Of a stretch of 64,000 nt of DNA, positions 22,542-36,182 are shown piece by piece. Origin of the DNA: Linepithema humile (taxonomy: Eukaryota > Arthropoda > Insecta > Hymenoptera > Formicidae); assembly GCF_040581485.1 (NCBI RefSeq), contig NC_090129.1, positions 11,853,501 through 11,917,500 of the forward strand, read 5' to 3'. Made by a program: the position numbers and the translations under genes. The notes below the pieces were generated by a model. That model searched no databases, was not told the origin of the DNA, and worked only from the letters and a program-made list of their open reading frames with translations. Numbering within the stretch: the first letter of the stretch is position 1; each line of letters starts with the position of its first letter.

Positions 22542-23496
22542 TGTGACGATGCGTTTCACACACCGTCCCTAAAGCACCCAACCGCCAGAAAATAGGCTCG
22601 ACGTCTATGACGCCCACGAGCGCTCGCGCCCATGCGACGCCCCAGCGTGGGGACCGCTCCCACCGCGCGATCGATACTCACAGGTGGGAGACCCGAGCCG
22701 GGTATAAAAGCCGGCTCGGCCAGCATAACGGCACCTGTCCCGATCCGAAGTCCTGCCTAAGCACTGCCTCAGGGAGCTCCCGAGGCAGTCAATAGCATTT
22801 CCGTTCCCGCCGAAGAGAGGTTGCTCCCTCTTCGAAGCCAGAGTGCTCCCGGTGTTCGGCCTTCCGCTACTTCCGTCGACGAAAAGAGGTTGCTCCCTCT
22901 TCGAAGCCAGGGTGCTCCCGGCGTTCGACTTTCCGCTATTCCCGCCGACAGAGAGAGGTTGCTCCCTCTCCGAAGCCAGGGTGCTCCCGGTGTTCGGCCT
23001 TCCGCTACTTCCGTCGACGGAGAGAGGTTGCTCCCTCTTCGAAGCCAGGGTGCTCCCGGCGTTCGACTTTCCGCTATTCCCGCCGACGGAGAGAGGTTGC
23101 TCCCTCTCCGAAGCCAGGGTGCTCCCGGTGTTCGGCCTTCCCATACTTCCGTCGACAAAGAGAGGTTGCTCCCTCTTCGAAGCCAGGGTGCTCCCGGCGT
23201 TCGACTCTCGCCGCTTCCGCCGACGAAGAGCGGTTACTCCCTCTCCGCGACCGGAGTATTGCCGGTATTCAGACGCGTAAAAACTAGTACCCCCCGCACG
23301 CGAATTGTAAAGGCTTCCGCCTATCCTTCGCGACGCAACTCGCGCAGCCGCGCAACCATTGTAAATAGTAGATAAGATGAAATAGTAAAGACTTTGAGTT
23401 AGATCAAATCGAGTTACATCAGTCTGGACTTCCCCTTCTCTCGAACCCTGACTCCGGCGAGCCGATCCGCGGCGTCGAGAAAGGAGCCCCGTTACA
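22542..23496 (+). mobile_element. Solo LTR, probably Gypsy type
   Basis: A 955-bp block begins TGTGACGATGCG and ends GCCCCGTTACA. It is GC-rich against AT-rich flanks and contains a TATA box (GGTATAAAAGCC near 22699) followed by a transcribed-type leader. No gag-pol or second LTR is nearby. TGTGACG...GTTACA ends are common in insect Gypsy-type elements (family knowledge). A clean target duplication is not visible. Transposase coding sequence resumes directly after it. Confidence 0.65.
22815..23229 (+). repeat. 69-bp minisatellite, six copies, in the solo LTR
   Basis: AGAGGTTGCTCCCTC starts at 22815, 22885, 22954, 23023, 23092 and 23161. Two variants alternate (GTGTTCGGCC versus GCGTTCGACT), giving a 138-bp higher-order unit. 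Because 69 is a multiple of three, open frames appear in several registers on both strands; these are not genes. Confidence 0.9.
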
Positions 23497-25384
23497 ATAG
23501 ATGCAAACATAATAACTGACATCACGGATGGATCTGAGTATAAAAGAGTTAATATTGACAGAGAGCAGTATGATCTCACGCTTATGCTGAGTACTGATGG
23601 AGCTTGCATTAAAAAAAGTTCGAAGGTTGATTTATGGCCGATATCTTTCATGATAGCCGAGGTTCCACCACGTCTGAGGCGTCTTTTCATGGTGTATGTA
23701 GGGATATGGTATGCTGAATCAAAGCCAGAAATGAATACGTATCTAAGACTATTATGTTTAAAACTCCAGTCTTGCTTCGAACAAGGAGGTCTCACTTGGA
23801 CCTATACTAAGAATAACAAGATCTTTAGAAGTAAAGTAAGAGCTCCTTTGATAGTAGCCGATGCTCTAGCCAGAGCAATGATTTTAAAGATGCAAAATCA
23901 TAATAGCAAATATGGGTGTCAGACGTGTGAAATTAAAACGCAAAGGATAAGACAGCCTCAGCCAGGGAAGAGACATCGTCGTGTTTATAAATTTAGTCCC
24001 CATGGATGCATTATTTGAACAAAGGAGAGGATGTTTGCATTTGGAAGGCATGCCGAGATTGCTCATAAAATTATTAAGAGTTTAAAAGGAAGAACAGTGG
24101 TGCATATCTTGCCAGGAGCAGATGAAAGTACAATAGTATTTGATGAATTTATGCATCTATTGTGTTTAGGTGTAATCAAACAGGTTCTTCTTTTATGGAC
24201 AGAAAAGTCAGGCGAGTGGAGCATTAAGAAGTACATTGACACTATTGATGATTTCTTAGTAAAGATGAAACCACCTAACACATTTGGTCGTTTACCAAGA
24301 GAACTGAAAATTCGCAAATTTTGGAAAGCATATGAATATTTATATTGGGGACTGTTTTATTCTATCTTCGCTGTAAGAGATTTCTTACCTGATAAATATT
24401 TTCAACATTGGATATTACTTGTTATATCCTTAAATTCATTACTGCAAGAGCAAATACGTATTGACCCTGATTTAGAAAGGACAGAGGTTTTACTTAGAAG
24501 ATTTGTAAGTGAATTTGAAAATCTGTATGGAGAGGCTGAACTTACTTATAATTTGCATCAGATTCTGCATGTAGTTTTAAATATTCGACGATGGGGTCCA
24601 ATATGGGGCAACAGTGCCTACGCTTTCGAAAGTTTTATTGGAATTCTGGCCAAAATGATTCCCCACCAACACATAAACGTTACATAAACGTTTAAAAACC
24701 GTTTTTCGGTTGTTGATCTGCTGAATGGTTTGTTTCCCAAACGATAAGAACGATCGGTGTAGAGCGGTAAGTTAAAAACGTCGCATGTACGTTTCGGAAA
24801 CGTTTACATCCAACTATATTTGCACATTCTGCATTGATGAGAGACAAAAATTCTCCAATTGTCTACAGCCCTAGCCCCTTAGCGTGCACTTAGCATCATC
24901 GGCACACAGCGGCTATTATGCAAGTTTTTATCGATAAGCGAGCTCGACACTCGCATTTATTCTTGCGTAATAACATCTACGACCATTCATGCAATCTGAT
25001 TGGCTCTGTATGGGGTGATCCGATTCGAGGTTCTTACGAGCGGCGTGCAAGGAAACAATTTCATTACGGAAGTGCAAACGCTTCACTACAGTGCACATTT
25101 CATTAAAGTTGCAATTATTGTCAACCGTTCCAGTTACCTAGACGCTGAATTCTTTGTGCGCGGATTCGCCATTGTTTCTCATTTATCGTGGATACAGTAT
25201 AGATAAGGACAGGTTTTTAACTCGCATCACATTGCGTCATTTTCTCTTATAACTTCTCTAACCTGCCTTGTGATTTCCTTATATAACCTCTCATCTGCCT
25301 CAATTACATATTAAGAAGAAACCAATAATGAATGGTAAGTGTTATTTTTGTAATTTTTTAGCGGTACATTTTTATTGGATATAA

Positions 25385-25425
<41 letters not shown>

Positions 25426-26159
25426 GTATAAAGAAACGTGATAATAATATTTTGTACATCACAATACTAATTGCTCTATTATTTAATGTGCCAACGAAGA
25501 ATGCAACATTCTATTTTTTAAACCGTCAAAATTCAGTGAAAGATATTAGAAATTTGTAGTTAAAATCCCATACAGCACACAAACGTTGAATCAATATCTA
25601 AAAAACGTAGAATTGCAACATTATGAATGTTTCAGCAACGTTGCGAAATATAGATTCAATGTTGAAAAAATATTGAAGAAATGTCTAATGTCCGCTGAAT
25701 TGCAATGTCTGCAAGACAAGAAACATTGATTCAATATTGATTCAACATTTAATCAATGCAGAATTTATATATATTATACATTATAATAATGTTTTGAAAA
25801 ATTGAACAAAATAAATGTTTAAAATTAATTTTTATTTAAATATATATATTACATTGCAGCATAATATATTTTATATTATTTTATATTATATTTTGATAAT
25901 TATATATTATATCACTTGTTTTTTATTGAACACACAAATCATCTTAAATCGTCATAAATATTATCTTAAATCGTCATAAGTCATCTTAAATCGTCATAAA
26001 TCATCTTCGGCATCATCGTGATTGCTGCATATCTGCATATTTTTGTTTTCATCAAGTGAAATAGAAGATTTTCTATAAATAAATAATAATTACATACATT
26101 ATAGCAACACACTTTTTTATAGCTAATAAATAAATATATATTTGCATATTTATACATAT

Positions 26160-28166
26160 TTATTGTTTATATATGTATATAAAGTTATATACATACTTTC
26201 TCTCTCGACGAGCTTTGGCCTGTACTAGCCATTTCGCTATAAATTTGGCAACTTCCTCCTCAGTCACGTCCTTGTAATGAATGCGGACAGTTTCTATTAT
26301 AAATTTAATCAAATTAATACCAGTTTTCGATAAGCTGACAAATACTAAAAAAAATTTATAGTAATAATAAAAAATTTACTAAGTATGATTTTGTACAAAG
26401 TCAATTCCTGGAAAGCCTTTTTCTTTTTTATTCCGGCAAAACTGTACATTTCGGCCAAAGAGTTAGACATCAATTTTTTAAGTATATTAATAGTGCAAGA
26501 ATGCACATCAACACCTCCTAGGCCTTTTAATGTATGTACCTATGATTATAAAGATAAATAATTTCAGAAATGTTCGAAGTGTTCTTGACATCGATTAACA
26601 TTATTATTTTTAAATTAAATTGAGTTAGAAAATAACATACCATACTTTCAAAAAACTCATTGTCTTCCAATTTATTTTCTAGAGTATTAAGTGCTAATTC
26701 ATCGCACAAAGGCAATCCCAATTCTTTTGTATTTAAAGTGTTAATATCCCCCTCACGTTTGTAATAAGAAATTAAACGACGTTCTTCAAGAATCTCCATC
26801 CTTTCATCTATCGTATTTATTTTATATAGAATAATATTTAGTTTGCGCAAAATTTCTTTTTGAAAATCTGTACAAAAAAATAAATTTTAAGTCTTTTATA
26901 TGCAACAATAATAAAAAAATAAATAGGCTAATCAATATCAGCAATAATAAATAATGATTTCGTGTAAGAAACAGTTATCGGTTTAAAACATTTTGCATAT
27001 TTCATATATTATTAATAATTTCTAAAAAAGGGATATTTTATTATCTTAAAATGGTATTTTTTTTTTATATGATAAAAACATATATTATAAATATTTAGTC
27101 TGTCTCGGTGTCCAAAGAGAAAACAAACAAATAAAAACTCAAATCATAAAGATAACTTAGTTGTAATAAATATTAAAAAATGATTTTTTTGCAGATTTAT
27201 TTCTGCTTAACAATTTCTCCATTTAAAAAAGAAAAGTTGTAAAAAATTATTTGTTTTTATTATTCTTAACTGACAAAATATTTACCTGTATTATATGATA
27301 GAGATTGTTGTTTCGAGCATAAGATGTCAGATTCAATGTTATCAGAAGATATCTTTGAACCATGTTTTTTAAAATCATAAAGTGATGAACTTGCCATAAA
27401 AGTACTGTTTTCTTGAAGTTCATTGTTACACTTCTGTTTCAATATGTTTTCCGGTACGCTCGAAATAGTGTTTGACTGTTCCTTTGCTATTTGCAATATG
27501 GGCAAAGGCGGTATTTCTTTACAGGTTTTTTTTTGCTTGTGACATGATTCATTTTCGAAATCAGAAGTATAGTAATTTCTTTTCTTTGCTCGCTCACGTC
27601 TAGATATTTTTTTTTCAATGTCATTTTTCCCAGAATCAATATCGGAAAATTGTTCAGCGATTTTCAATTTTTTTATGCCATTTGCATGTGTATCTAAAAT
27701 AATATAGTAATTAATGAAGTACTTGCCTATTGCTTACCATACAGAAAGAAATTGACAGCTGATATAAAGTTAAAAAGATACAACAAATTTTTCTCTCTCT
27801 TTATAACATCAATTTTAGCGAAAATTTTCTACTAGTGGGGGAAAAGTACACATAAATGTAAATGTCAATATACACATCATATATATATATATATAAACAC
27901 ATTAAAAAAAAAAAAGGACATTAATCAATAAGTTAAAATGTGAACTTAATAATGTTAAATACAGTACCTGTTGTACCAAAAATTCGTAATATATTATATG
28001 ACGGCCATATTAATGGATTCGGATCTTCTTGATTAAAAATAGCCTGATTAATCTTTGCTTGTTTTGTATAACTTGGCCAATAACATTTTTTATTATCACA
28101 ATAAATCCATGACGTGGGGGCAAGTTGGATCCCATCCTCGAACTCCACAATCGAAAATATTCCCAT
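26160..28166 (-). CDS. TE-C partner gene (DUF4806-like), ~5 exons
   Basis: Exon 1 (28166 to about 27968): MGIFSIVEFEDGIQLAPTSW, NKKCYWPSYTKQ, NILRIFGTT. Exon 2 (about 27690-27280) is Ser/Lys-rich with KKISRRERAKKR. Exon 3 (about 26870-26640) is a predicted coiled coil starting FQKEILRKLNIILYKINTI. Exon 4 (about 26526-26385): LKKLMSNSLAEMYSFAG. Exon 5 (about 26300-26160): ETVRIHYKDVTEEEVAKFIA, then KWLVQAKARRER. N-terminal VEF...W..CYWP plus the C-terminal EEEVAKFIAKWL layout resembles arthropod proteins annotated DUF4806 (recollection, not searched). Its role is unknown; its position beside the transposase in both TE-B and TE-C suggests a transposition partner or DNA-binding subunit. Confidence 0.6.
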
Positions 28167-28702
28167 TTTATTTATGAATTAAAACACTATGTAACAAAGA
28201 TAAAAAATACTATTGTTAGACCAAAATAAACTTCATTATTATAAGTAATAAAATATGATGAAAATCGAGAAACAGATATTATATTTATAATAGTATATTT
28301 ATAGTATATTTATAGTATATTACATAGTATATGGATGTTAGAAGAAATAATCAATAAAGTATGTAGATAAGAAAAAATGTATATATACAATAAATTTATT
28401 CGCGTATAAATCATTAAATTATTTATTTCAACTAGTGAGGATTTTATGAAAATTGGATGTATGGATTCGAGTACGTTTTTTATTTTGAATCTGTTGATAT
28501 GTTTGGTTTGGTTGATAGTTATTCTGCAATTGGCGTAATTCAGAAATATGTTGAGGTTTATTTTCCAAATACATTTTTATGTATTTGTCCATATTTAATG
28601 ACCATGAATTCTGCGCAAAAAAATTATTATAGTACTTTTAATATCAATAATCTGTACATATATATATGTGTGTGTGTGTAATTTGGATAGATATAGAATT
28701 GA

Positions 28703-28812
28703 TGCTAGATCATAAAATTACATGAAAAATTAATATAAGAGATAGCATATATACATGCTAGATTATAAAATTACATGCAAAATTAATATAAGAGATAGCA
28801 TATATGTATACT
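28703..28812 (+). repeat. ~57-bp direct repeat, two copies
   Basis: GCTAGAT(C/T)ATAAAATTACATG(A/C)AAAATTAATATAAGAGATAGCATATAT is repeated back to back between the two TE-C genes. The rest of 28170-29058 is AT-rich with no gene. Confidence 0.75.
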
Positions 28813-29058
28813 GAATTTAAAATTATAATAAAAGTATGTAGCAAATTAATAATGTACATTTTGTAGACTTACTTTTTAAAATATAAAAAAATTTTTTGTT
28901 TTTCAACATTTTACAAAAGGAAAAATTGTCTTAAAATTTGTTCAAGAATATGGCATTGCAAGGACAGTACATTGTTTTGAATCACCCTGTATATTTATAT
29001 TGCAAAAGTCTCGCATACAAGCAAGCAAATGCGCGTCAAGATTATTATTATTTTTACA

Positions 29059-32000
29059 TTATGTAGTATGTAATAGCGGAAACATAAATAATTTTTTATC
29101 GTACCGCATCAGCCATAATTTCCCTGCTATTTTTGATATAGGATATACATGTAAGTTTACATCTTTTGTAACAATTGCGATATTAAGCATACGTGATGCT
29201 ATTGGAGACGAATATACGTTTTCTATCGGTATTAATTTTGCTCCAATTACGTAAATTCTATTATCATCATAGCTTTCGATAATATTAGAAATTACTATAG
29301 CTGTACCATCATTTAAAATACAAGTATTATTTCTTTTATCTTTACAATGTATTGCATATAGATCGTTAAAACATCGTTTATATTGAACTTTTACTCTAAT
29401 TTCATCAGAGAGTGGTCCATTAAAATGCACATTCTTAAATAAAAATTTATTTCCTTGCAAAAATCGTTTACTTGTTGTTGACTCATAACCTACTATTAGA
29501 TTTTCTTCATATCTTCGTACTAACTGTTGAAGGGGTTTTTCATTTTTTCTTAAATGTCTCTTTATAGTTGACATATAATTTTCGAAGCGAAATGCACTAA
29601 ACATATCTAACGGACCGAACTTCTTAACATCGGCACATATATGTAACATATTATGTATGTTATAAGTGACATATTCTTTGCCGTAGATAATAGAAAACGT
29701 TGTGACAAAATGCTCTAATAAACTCTGTGCATAATCTGTATATTGTGTAATCAGAGTAGGATTGACAAGAATCGTAATAGCTACATGTAGTGTAAGAAAA
29801 TAAACGTACATATTTTGTGATAAATGATTTTTTAATACGATTGGCCCGGTATGCAGCAAAAATTGTCTGTATTCAGTTGCTTTCCATTGCAGAGCATGTT
29901 TGAGACCTCGTGGTTTTCGAACAAAATCATTTGGACATCTTTTTTTAAACAATTCTAGTATTTCCGATATTTTCGCAATTGTACGTGAGCCTAATCGCAC
30001 ATTATTGGGTCCTTTTAACCAAAGCCACAATAATTTTTTCATCACCCCCAAGCAAATTAAATGCATATAATCTAATGGTACATTTGTTACCAATCCAAAA
30101 TTGGGAATTTCATTTAAAATAGATATACCACTTTGAAAATTTTTGTATTCTTCATTCTTAAACTTGTTGTCAGTTCTTAGAGCATTCTGTAATGTTCCTC
30201 CCGGAAAGCAAACCTTTGATTCAATCCACTCCCTTCGAATAGTGCATTTCCGACAACAATTGTAACCAGTATGCTGTTTAATTGATAAAACATAAGCTGC
30301 AGCAGGAGCGTCACAAATTAAAGCGGAGATATTAATTGTAATTTGTATGTTATTATATAAAAATCCATTTCGATTTAATTCGACAGCTTCATCAACAAAT
30401 GGTCGCAAAAATTCTTCAGCATGTGTTGGCTTATTTTTTCCACAAAAACATCCGACAATATAAACTTGTTTAGAAACATTATCCGAGCATAAAATTGGCC
30501 AAAAGACTGAGCCCTCAATATTTTTTGACAATGGCAATCCATCAATATTAATTAAAAGACAAACAGTTTCATCGTTTCTAATGTTTTTACGATGTTTCAA
30601 TAATGCTTCAAGAGCTCTTTTTAAACCAAAATGATAATAATTGCCTCCACTTATAGGCACAATATTTGTCGTTCTAGGCGTTTGTAATAAACTTCTGCTA
30701 TCTTTTGGAAAGTTACAACTTGTATGCTTATTTAAGATAGGTAATAGTGCATTAATGGCATTATGAGGAATTCTAAATTTAATGGCCCATTCTTGAATTT
30801 CGCGTTTGAATTCGATTTTATTATCTAAAAGAATTCTATCGAAGTTTGTAGACAAAGAATTATTCAAGCTATTTGAATTGCCTTCGCTATAACTTTTATC
30901 ATTGTTACTGTTCATTGTCATATCATTGTTATTATCGTCACTAATGTTAAGTACTACTTTATGATTGCCATCACATTGAACCGATTCATTAAACGTTTTT
31001 TCCTCCAACTAAATAGCATTTCTCTCTCTAAATATAAGTAAATAAAGATAATTAAGTAATGAATGTAAATATCTTCAATTAAACTAAAAGAACTTTAAAT
31101 TAACATTTTATAAAAGTAATCTGACTATTAACGATATCATATTAACATAATCTATAATAATTGTTCATGACAAAAACAATTTTTTTTTAATTATACTTAA
31201 AAATTACATTTATTTACATCAATATGATATCACAGACGTTTCGGCCTTGGCTTAGGCCTTTCTCAATGTGATTAAAACGGTTTTGTTACATTAAAATATG
31301 GAGCGTGAAATTAACATAATATCTTATTAATACAGTTTTTTACTATAATCTAAAAAGTAATAGTTTCTGACCATAGTTGGTTTATATCTTGACTAAGGTT
31401 TTTAACACTCTTTTACAAAGTCTCAACTAAGTTGAAATTGAGAATTGACACATGGCTAAAAAATGACCATCCAATTTTTCTTAATAAACTCTTATTCTTA
31501 TTGGGACTCCTTTTACATTCACTGATGGTTTTTTTGAACAAGTAACATATAATTCATCAATACTGCATCGATCGCCGGATTGCGTTTATATATCACCGTT
31601 TCAACATGCGTCGGAGAGAAATTGCGAATGAGAATAGATAATGCGAACATTACTTTTTAGATTATAGTAAAAAACTGTATTAATAAGATATGTTAATTTC
31701 ACGCTCCATATTTTAATGTAACAAAACCGTTTTAATCACATTGAGAAAGGCCTAAGCCAAGGCCGAAACATCTGTGATATCATATTAATGTAAATAAATA
31801 AATAAACGCGAACATCTAGCTTAGGTTCTTAACAGCTTTATACTCTTCTTATCTTTTAGGATAAAACTAAAGAGCCGATTGATATATTTTTTTAATTTTA
31901 AAAATTACACTTTTATTTACTCCAAATATACACATAATCTAATGGTATATTTTTCAGTAAATATTATTAACAGTGACATTGCATTGTTATATTTTCCACT

Positions 32001-32317
32001 CAACAATGTAAGTGTAATATAAAATATATTGTATATAACAGTTATATTTTTGAGTAGAAAATTACAACATTAATGTATACTGGATCGAAAGAACTAGAAA
32101 ATAATTCATCTAACAATTCATCATTAAATCATGACAAATATAACACATACTGTATTACTTCATTTTTGGTGTAAATATTATTCTGTACATCAGACCAATG
32201 TGAGCATTCTGGCATATTTAATAACATATCGTAATCAAACTGGGTTTCCTGATCGATTATACGTCTTAAGTGCCGTTCTGAATATTTTTTTACCTTTTTA
32301 TTCGGTTGAGTAGTCAT
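29059..32317 (-). CDS. TE-C tnp2-like transposase
   Basis: The main exon (31008-29059, 649 codons) is intact. EIQEWAIKFRIPHNAINALL is a recurrent N-terminal block; LLINIDGLPLSKNIEGSVFWPIL is the tnp2-type D-G...WPIL motif; YNCCRKCTIRREW is a zinc-knuckle-like CRKC; VTNVPLDYMHLICLGVMKKLL carries a second conserved Asp; YNIHNMLHICADVKKFGPLDMFSAFRFE completes the core. An upstream exon (32317 to about 32171) reads KKYSERHLRRIIDQETQ, and its donor may be CA|GTATGT. The ~1.1-kb intron between them contains a fold-back element. This is the only uninterrupted transposase of its kind in the window. Family knowledge: RNase-H-fold DDE enzymes of the CMC group cut at CAC/CCC-type ends, here giving a 3-bp duplication. 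Confidence 0.7.
31203..31803. mobile_element. ~600-bp fold-back element with ~155-bp arms
   Basis: CATTTATTTACATCAATATGATATCACAGACGTTTCGGCCTTGGC...TTTAGATTATAGTAAAA (31207-31365) is mirrored at 31648-31803. The spacer holds no frame. It lies in the transposase intron of TE-C. The GTTTCGGCC core resembles the GTTTCGGCT motif of the 61515-61740 inverted repeat. Confidence 0.65.
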
Positions 32318-33168
32318 TATATTTATTTTCTATTCAAAAATTAATTAAGTAATGTGTATAGAACATTTTAGATCTTAGAAGTTATTTTATATATACAGAT
32401 TGGACCATTTCAATCTATCTACATTCTTTCTTATCTTGGTTGACAAAAACCATATATAAATATATAGATAGGAACCAAAAGTTACATGTAAAAGTTTATA
32501 TAAACTTCTCTAATCTTTTAATTAAGATTACAAATAAAAGTTTCATATTATAAATAATATGTAATGAGCATGCACATAACCTCTTTATCATTCTCATTAG
32601 CATCCTTTTTTCCAGTACAAAAATACAAAATACAGCTTTTTGTAATATTCATGCATAATATACATAACCTCTAAAACCGGTTAATTACATTACTGTACTT
32701 TGAAAGTTATACATAGATTTATTGAAAAAACAGGAAGAATAACATAACAAAAAAGAAAAAACGAGAAACTTACAAGTCTAGATGTAATTATGTGTGAGAT
32801 AACTCTTTGGGTTTGAAGCACTCTAAAAAAAAATTAACCACACTGTTATTATTTCATTTCACAGAAAGACAAATCATGTATATATTTGATATAAAATATA
32901 AATACCTGCTTTTAACTCTTTTCCGATATAGAAATACTTTGAACAACGCAGTAGATAATTATATCGCACTATACACACCACGTGCACACAAAAAGCGAAC
33001 TTTGAAACGAATTACAGAACTCGAGTTAGTTAGATTAGATACGGTGTGACTCTGAGAGGTCTGCCCTCTTACGGCCATCTGGTTCGGAGCAGAACAACGA
33101 GTTGAGTCGATCCGATCAAACGGTTAGATTAGACCGACGACGTGCCTCATTATTTAAAAGAAGGATCA

Positions 33169-33205
<37 letters not shown>

Positions 33206-34691
33206 GTATACACATGACAAAATTATTATTATATATTGCTCCTTTAAAAAAAACCAACAAATTAATATACATATTTAAATTAATATATTTTTTAGAATTT
33301 TACATGATATAATAAATTATATATATATATAATTATATTATTATTTCTTATTAATAATTATTGTAATAATTATTATATTATTTCAAAAGATAATAATTGT
33401 TAAATGTTGTTTCTACGTTATAGCAACATTTAATAATCAATATAGAAAACTCAACATAGATTCAATGTTGAAAAAACCTTTACACTTCAACATTCAACAT
33501 TGCAACGTCTCAGCAACGTTATTTCAACTTTCTGTGCTGTATGGGAATGGTACGTATATATATCCGTATATATATCCGATATTAAACTTCATTACATTTA
33601 TTAAATTCTAAGCAAGTAATGAGTTATAAAACAATATAAATTAATTTAAATTAATAAGGAATATTATTCCTAATAACTGCTTTTAATATATACAAATGAC
33701 GATTTATAAAAAGAAAATTAATTATAATAATTGTAACAACATTCAATATACATTTATTCAAAAATTCAGTAATCTGTTGTAAGTCATCAACAGTGTTCAG
33801 TTCAAGAAAGTAGATATTAAAATTATTAATATTATTACATTTTATAATCTTTTTATTAAAATATTAAAAGTAAGCAAAAACAGTAAGCAAAAATAGAATT
33901 GTATATTTATTTGAATTAAAATTAAAATTAAAATTATATTTAAAATAATGGATTATTATGGTATTTACAATCACAGTCGTAATATTAATAAAAATCTGGA
34001 AGTATATATACACACATTTTTAGGCATAATTGCATTTGAATTATGTAACATCGAGTCATATAATTTATAAAATTTTTAGATTGTTGAGAAATCAATAAAT
34101 GAAATTAATGGCACCACTTTTTATGCCTCCCTCGAAACAATAAAACTTTTGTATGAAACATTTTTCAATAATAGCCTCAGTTTTCGAAAAATTTCAATGA
34201 ATCGTTTAAAATGAGATATCGTGTATATGTACTGAATCTCTGTTATTTTACTAATTACAAATGATTTATAACAATATTCTTTTGGGGTGAATTATGACTG
34301 TTTTTTTTGTTTTTTCCCTGAAAGGTATACATTTTTTTAAATATAATTATTTGAAATGACTGATTTGCACAAACGATCTATTGGAGAACGTAGGCTAAGA
34401 AGATGTGCCAAAGCTGAAACTGAAAAGGCATTTGCTCATATATTAGAAGATAATGAAGACATTTTGGAAGCAATTACAGCAGAATGTGTAAATTATTGCA
34501 CTGAGAATAAAGATATCTGTCAAGATTCCATGAATACCAGTAAATCTGTACATAGCAATGAAGATTTGCAGTTTTCAAAGCAAATAAATGATGAACATGG
34601 TGAATATCTTTATGTGAGACATGATCTGCAAGCAAGTATTAAATCACATGAAAGCTCAGATAATGAAGATGAAGAAAACGATGATGATGAG

Positions 34692-35059
34692 AGTAGTTAT
34701 ACTATGATGATTCTAACCCAGGGGCAATGAGGGGGGTGCGGGTGAAGAGGGGAAGAGGGGTATCGGATAACAGTGGAGGGGGTAATAACGTCATCGTTTT
34801 TAGAGGAGAGGGGGTAAATGTGGAGTGGTAGGGGTATCAGATTACAATAATTTCCGGAAGATAAGGATTGTTAATACAAATCGCGAGATAAGGATTCCCG
34901 GAAAAGATAAGGATTGTTTATTGGAAAGAGAACTGTTTACATCCTATGGTTTTTTTCTACACATCAAAGTAGAGCGCCATGTTGTTGGAATCGCAATGTT
35001 TATAGTATGTAGGTTCGTGCAGGTTTACGGATTGCGTCATCGCTGTATTTTAGAACAAA
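34692..35059 (+). repeat. Polinton left terminal inverted repeat
   Basis: 368 bp, mirrored at 50235-50602 with only a few visible differences (such as AGAGGGGTATC versus AGAAGGGTATC, and CGTTTTTAG versus ATTTTTGG). It contains G-rich tracts near the end and two copies of AAGGATTGTT(AAT/TA) (34863, 34909). Polinton ends are thought to serve as protein-primed replication origins. Confidence 0.95.
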
Positions 35060-35127
35060 AGCCCATAGCAACAGGCAGCCACGTCAACATTTTTCGGCGC
35101 CATGTTGTTAGATTTCAATTTTGTATG

Positions 35128-35300
35128 CAACAAAATAATTCCCGGAAGAGATAAGATGAGGATTGTTAATACAAATCGATAGTTTTAATCAGTGTCGTGT
35201 GCAACAAGCGGGTATATAAAGCATGTGAAAAAGAATAGGGAACCATCAGTCGTTCGAAATCATTGTGAAAATCACTAGTTCGCTGTGACGTTTACTAGCA
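35128..35300 (+). promoter_or_regulatory. Polinton promoter module 1
   Basis: The order is: ATAATTCCCGGAAGAGATAAG, GAGGATTGTTAATACAAATCG, GTCGTGTGCAACAAGCGGG, then TATATAAA at 35213, then ATG at 35304 about 90 nt downstream. The same ordered module precedes polB (36410-36545) and, inverted, the right-end gene (49966-50100). Conservation across three positions in otherwise unrelated DNA argues for a shared regulator. Confidence 0.75.
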
Positions 35301-35303
35301 ACG

Positions 35304-36055
35304 ATGTTTTGCACCATGTCAACCGTGAATAATCAGATCAACGAACAGCAGAGTGCGAAGAAGCTGCAATTACCCAACGTGTAAGTTGACTCTCTTACTA
35401 TTTGCACTTTTAAACTCACCGCCATTGTTACACTTTGAACTCACGCAAGCTTTTATCCACAGAAATAAAAGTAATTCACCAAGTAATTCACCAAGAAGCA
35501 TGATCACGCCTCCCAATTTGAGCAATTTTAGCTAGAAGATACCCGTTGACAAAAACCGGCTATAAATATCTGGATATCGGAATCAATATTTCTACGCCGA
35601 GCCACATAGAAATCGCTCTCGGTGACAACCATGGCAGAGAGATACATTTTACATACAACATGTGGAAGATCCTCCTGGATCAACGACATGCCATCCACCA
35701 TTTCTTTAACAATGATGAAGACAAAGCACATGCATCATCTCAAACCATCGAACATGTCACGCTACGGTTTGGAAAGATAAATAATCTAAAAGTGCTGCGT
35801 CTGGAAACATCAACGGTGTGTTTAGCAATGTCACACAACACCATATATAACATGATCACTCTCGAGTATTGTGTGGATCGTATCGTTCAATCGTTGAACA
35901 ACGTCACTAGTATGGTCGACATCAAGTTCACACACTTTCGAAAAATCGCGAGCGGTGCGAAGGATCCCATCGCGGTGATACGTGAGAGCGAATCGTTCGA
36001 TAAGAATGATATAATCGATTGTGAGCTGTTAGCTCAGGTCTTTGGATCGCAATAA
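35304..36055 (+). CDS. Polinton early-region protein, two exons
   Basis: ATG 35304 starts MFCTMSTVNNQINEQQSAKK. A GTAAGT donor at 35381 pairs with an acceptor after GCTAG (35535) to give an uninterrupted frame into RYPLTKTGYKYLDIGINIST. A different acceptor at 35460 would run into a stop, so the exact intron is inferred. The ~195-residue product continues HIEIALGDNHGREIHFTYN, then MWKILLDQRHAIHHFF. The strand-turn-Trp pattern is faintly like the PC4 single-strand DNA-binding fold, but that is weak. It lies between promoter modules 1 and 2, so is probably expressed early. Function unknown. Confidence 0.6.
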
Positions 36056-36182
36056 TTCTAGCATATCACATACTTTATTGTTAAAATATTTTCACCATCA
36101 TAATGTATTTATTAGATGCATCTGTTTAATAAATATTATTTCAATTAAATTATTTTTTATTATCTCGACTATATACCTTTCT

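Larger units (their letters stand above)
25567..33545 (-). mobile_element. TE-C: 8-kb CACTA-like element nested in TE-B
   Basis: It starts CCCATACAGCACA and ends TGTGCTGTATGGG, flanked by AAT on both sides (25564-25566 and 33546-33548). The subterminal regions are rich in CAACGTTG and CAACATTGAATC. It encodes two minus-strand genes. Both ends match the 530-bp MITE at 553-1082, so TE-C or a sibling is a plausible source of its mobilising transposase. It also contains short direct repeats at 25937-26010, a (TG)n(TA)n run at 33171-33205, and a fold-back element in an intron. Confidence 0.85.

Noticed and set aside
22815..23229. CRISPR-like array
   Set aside because: Contiguous 69-bp units without unique spacers, in a eukaryotic LTR.
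22605..23795. A 396-codon minus-strand frame and overlapping frames
   Set aside because: Produced by the 69-bp (23-codon) repeat inside the solo LTR; repeats read open in several registers.
25000..25206. Open frame in the TE-B leader (VIRFEVLTSGVQ)
   Set aside because: No motif, no splice signals, in the non-coding 5' part of the transposon.
35353..35535. Middle exon reading SNSPSNSPRSMITPP
   Set aside because: Using the 35460 acceptor leads straight to a stop before the conserved frame, so the later acceptor at 35535 fits better.
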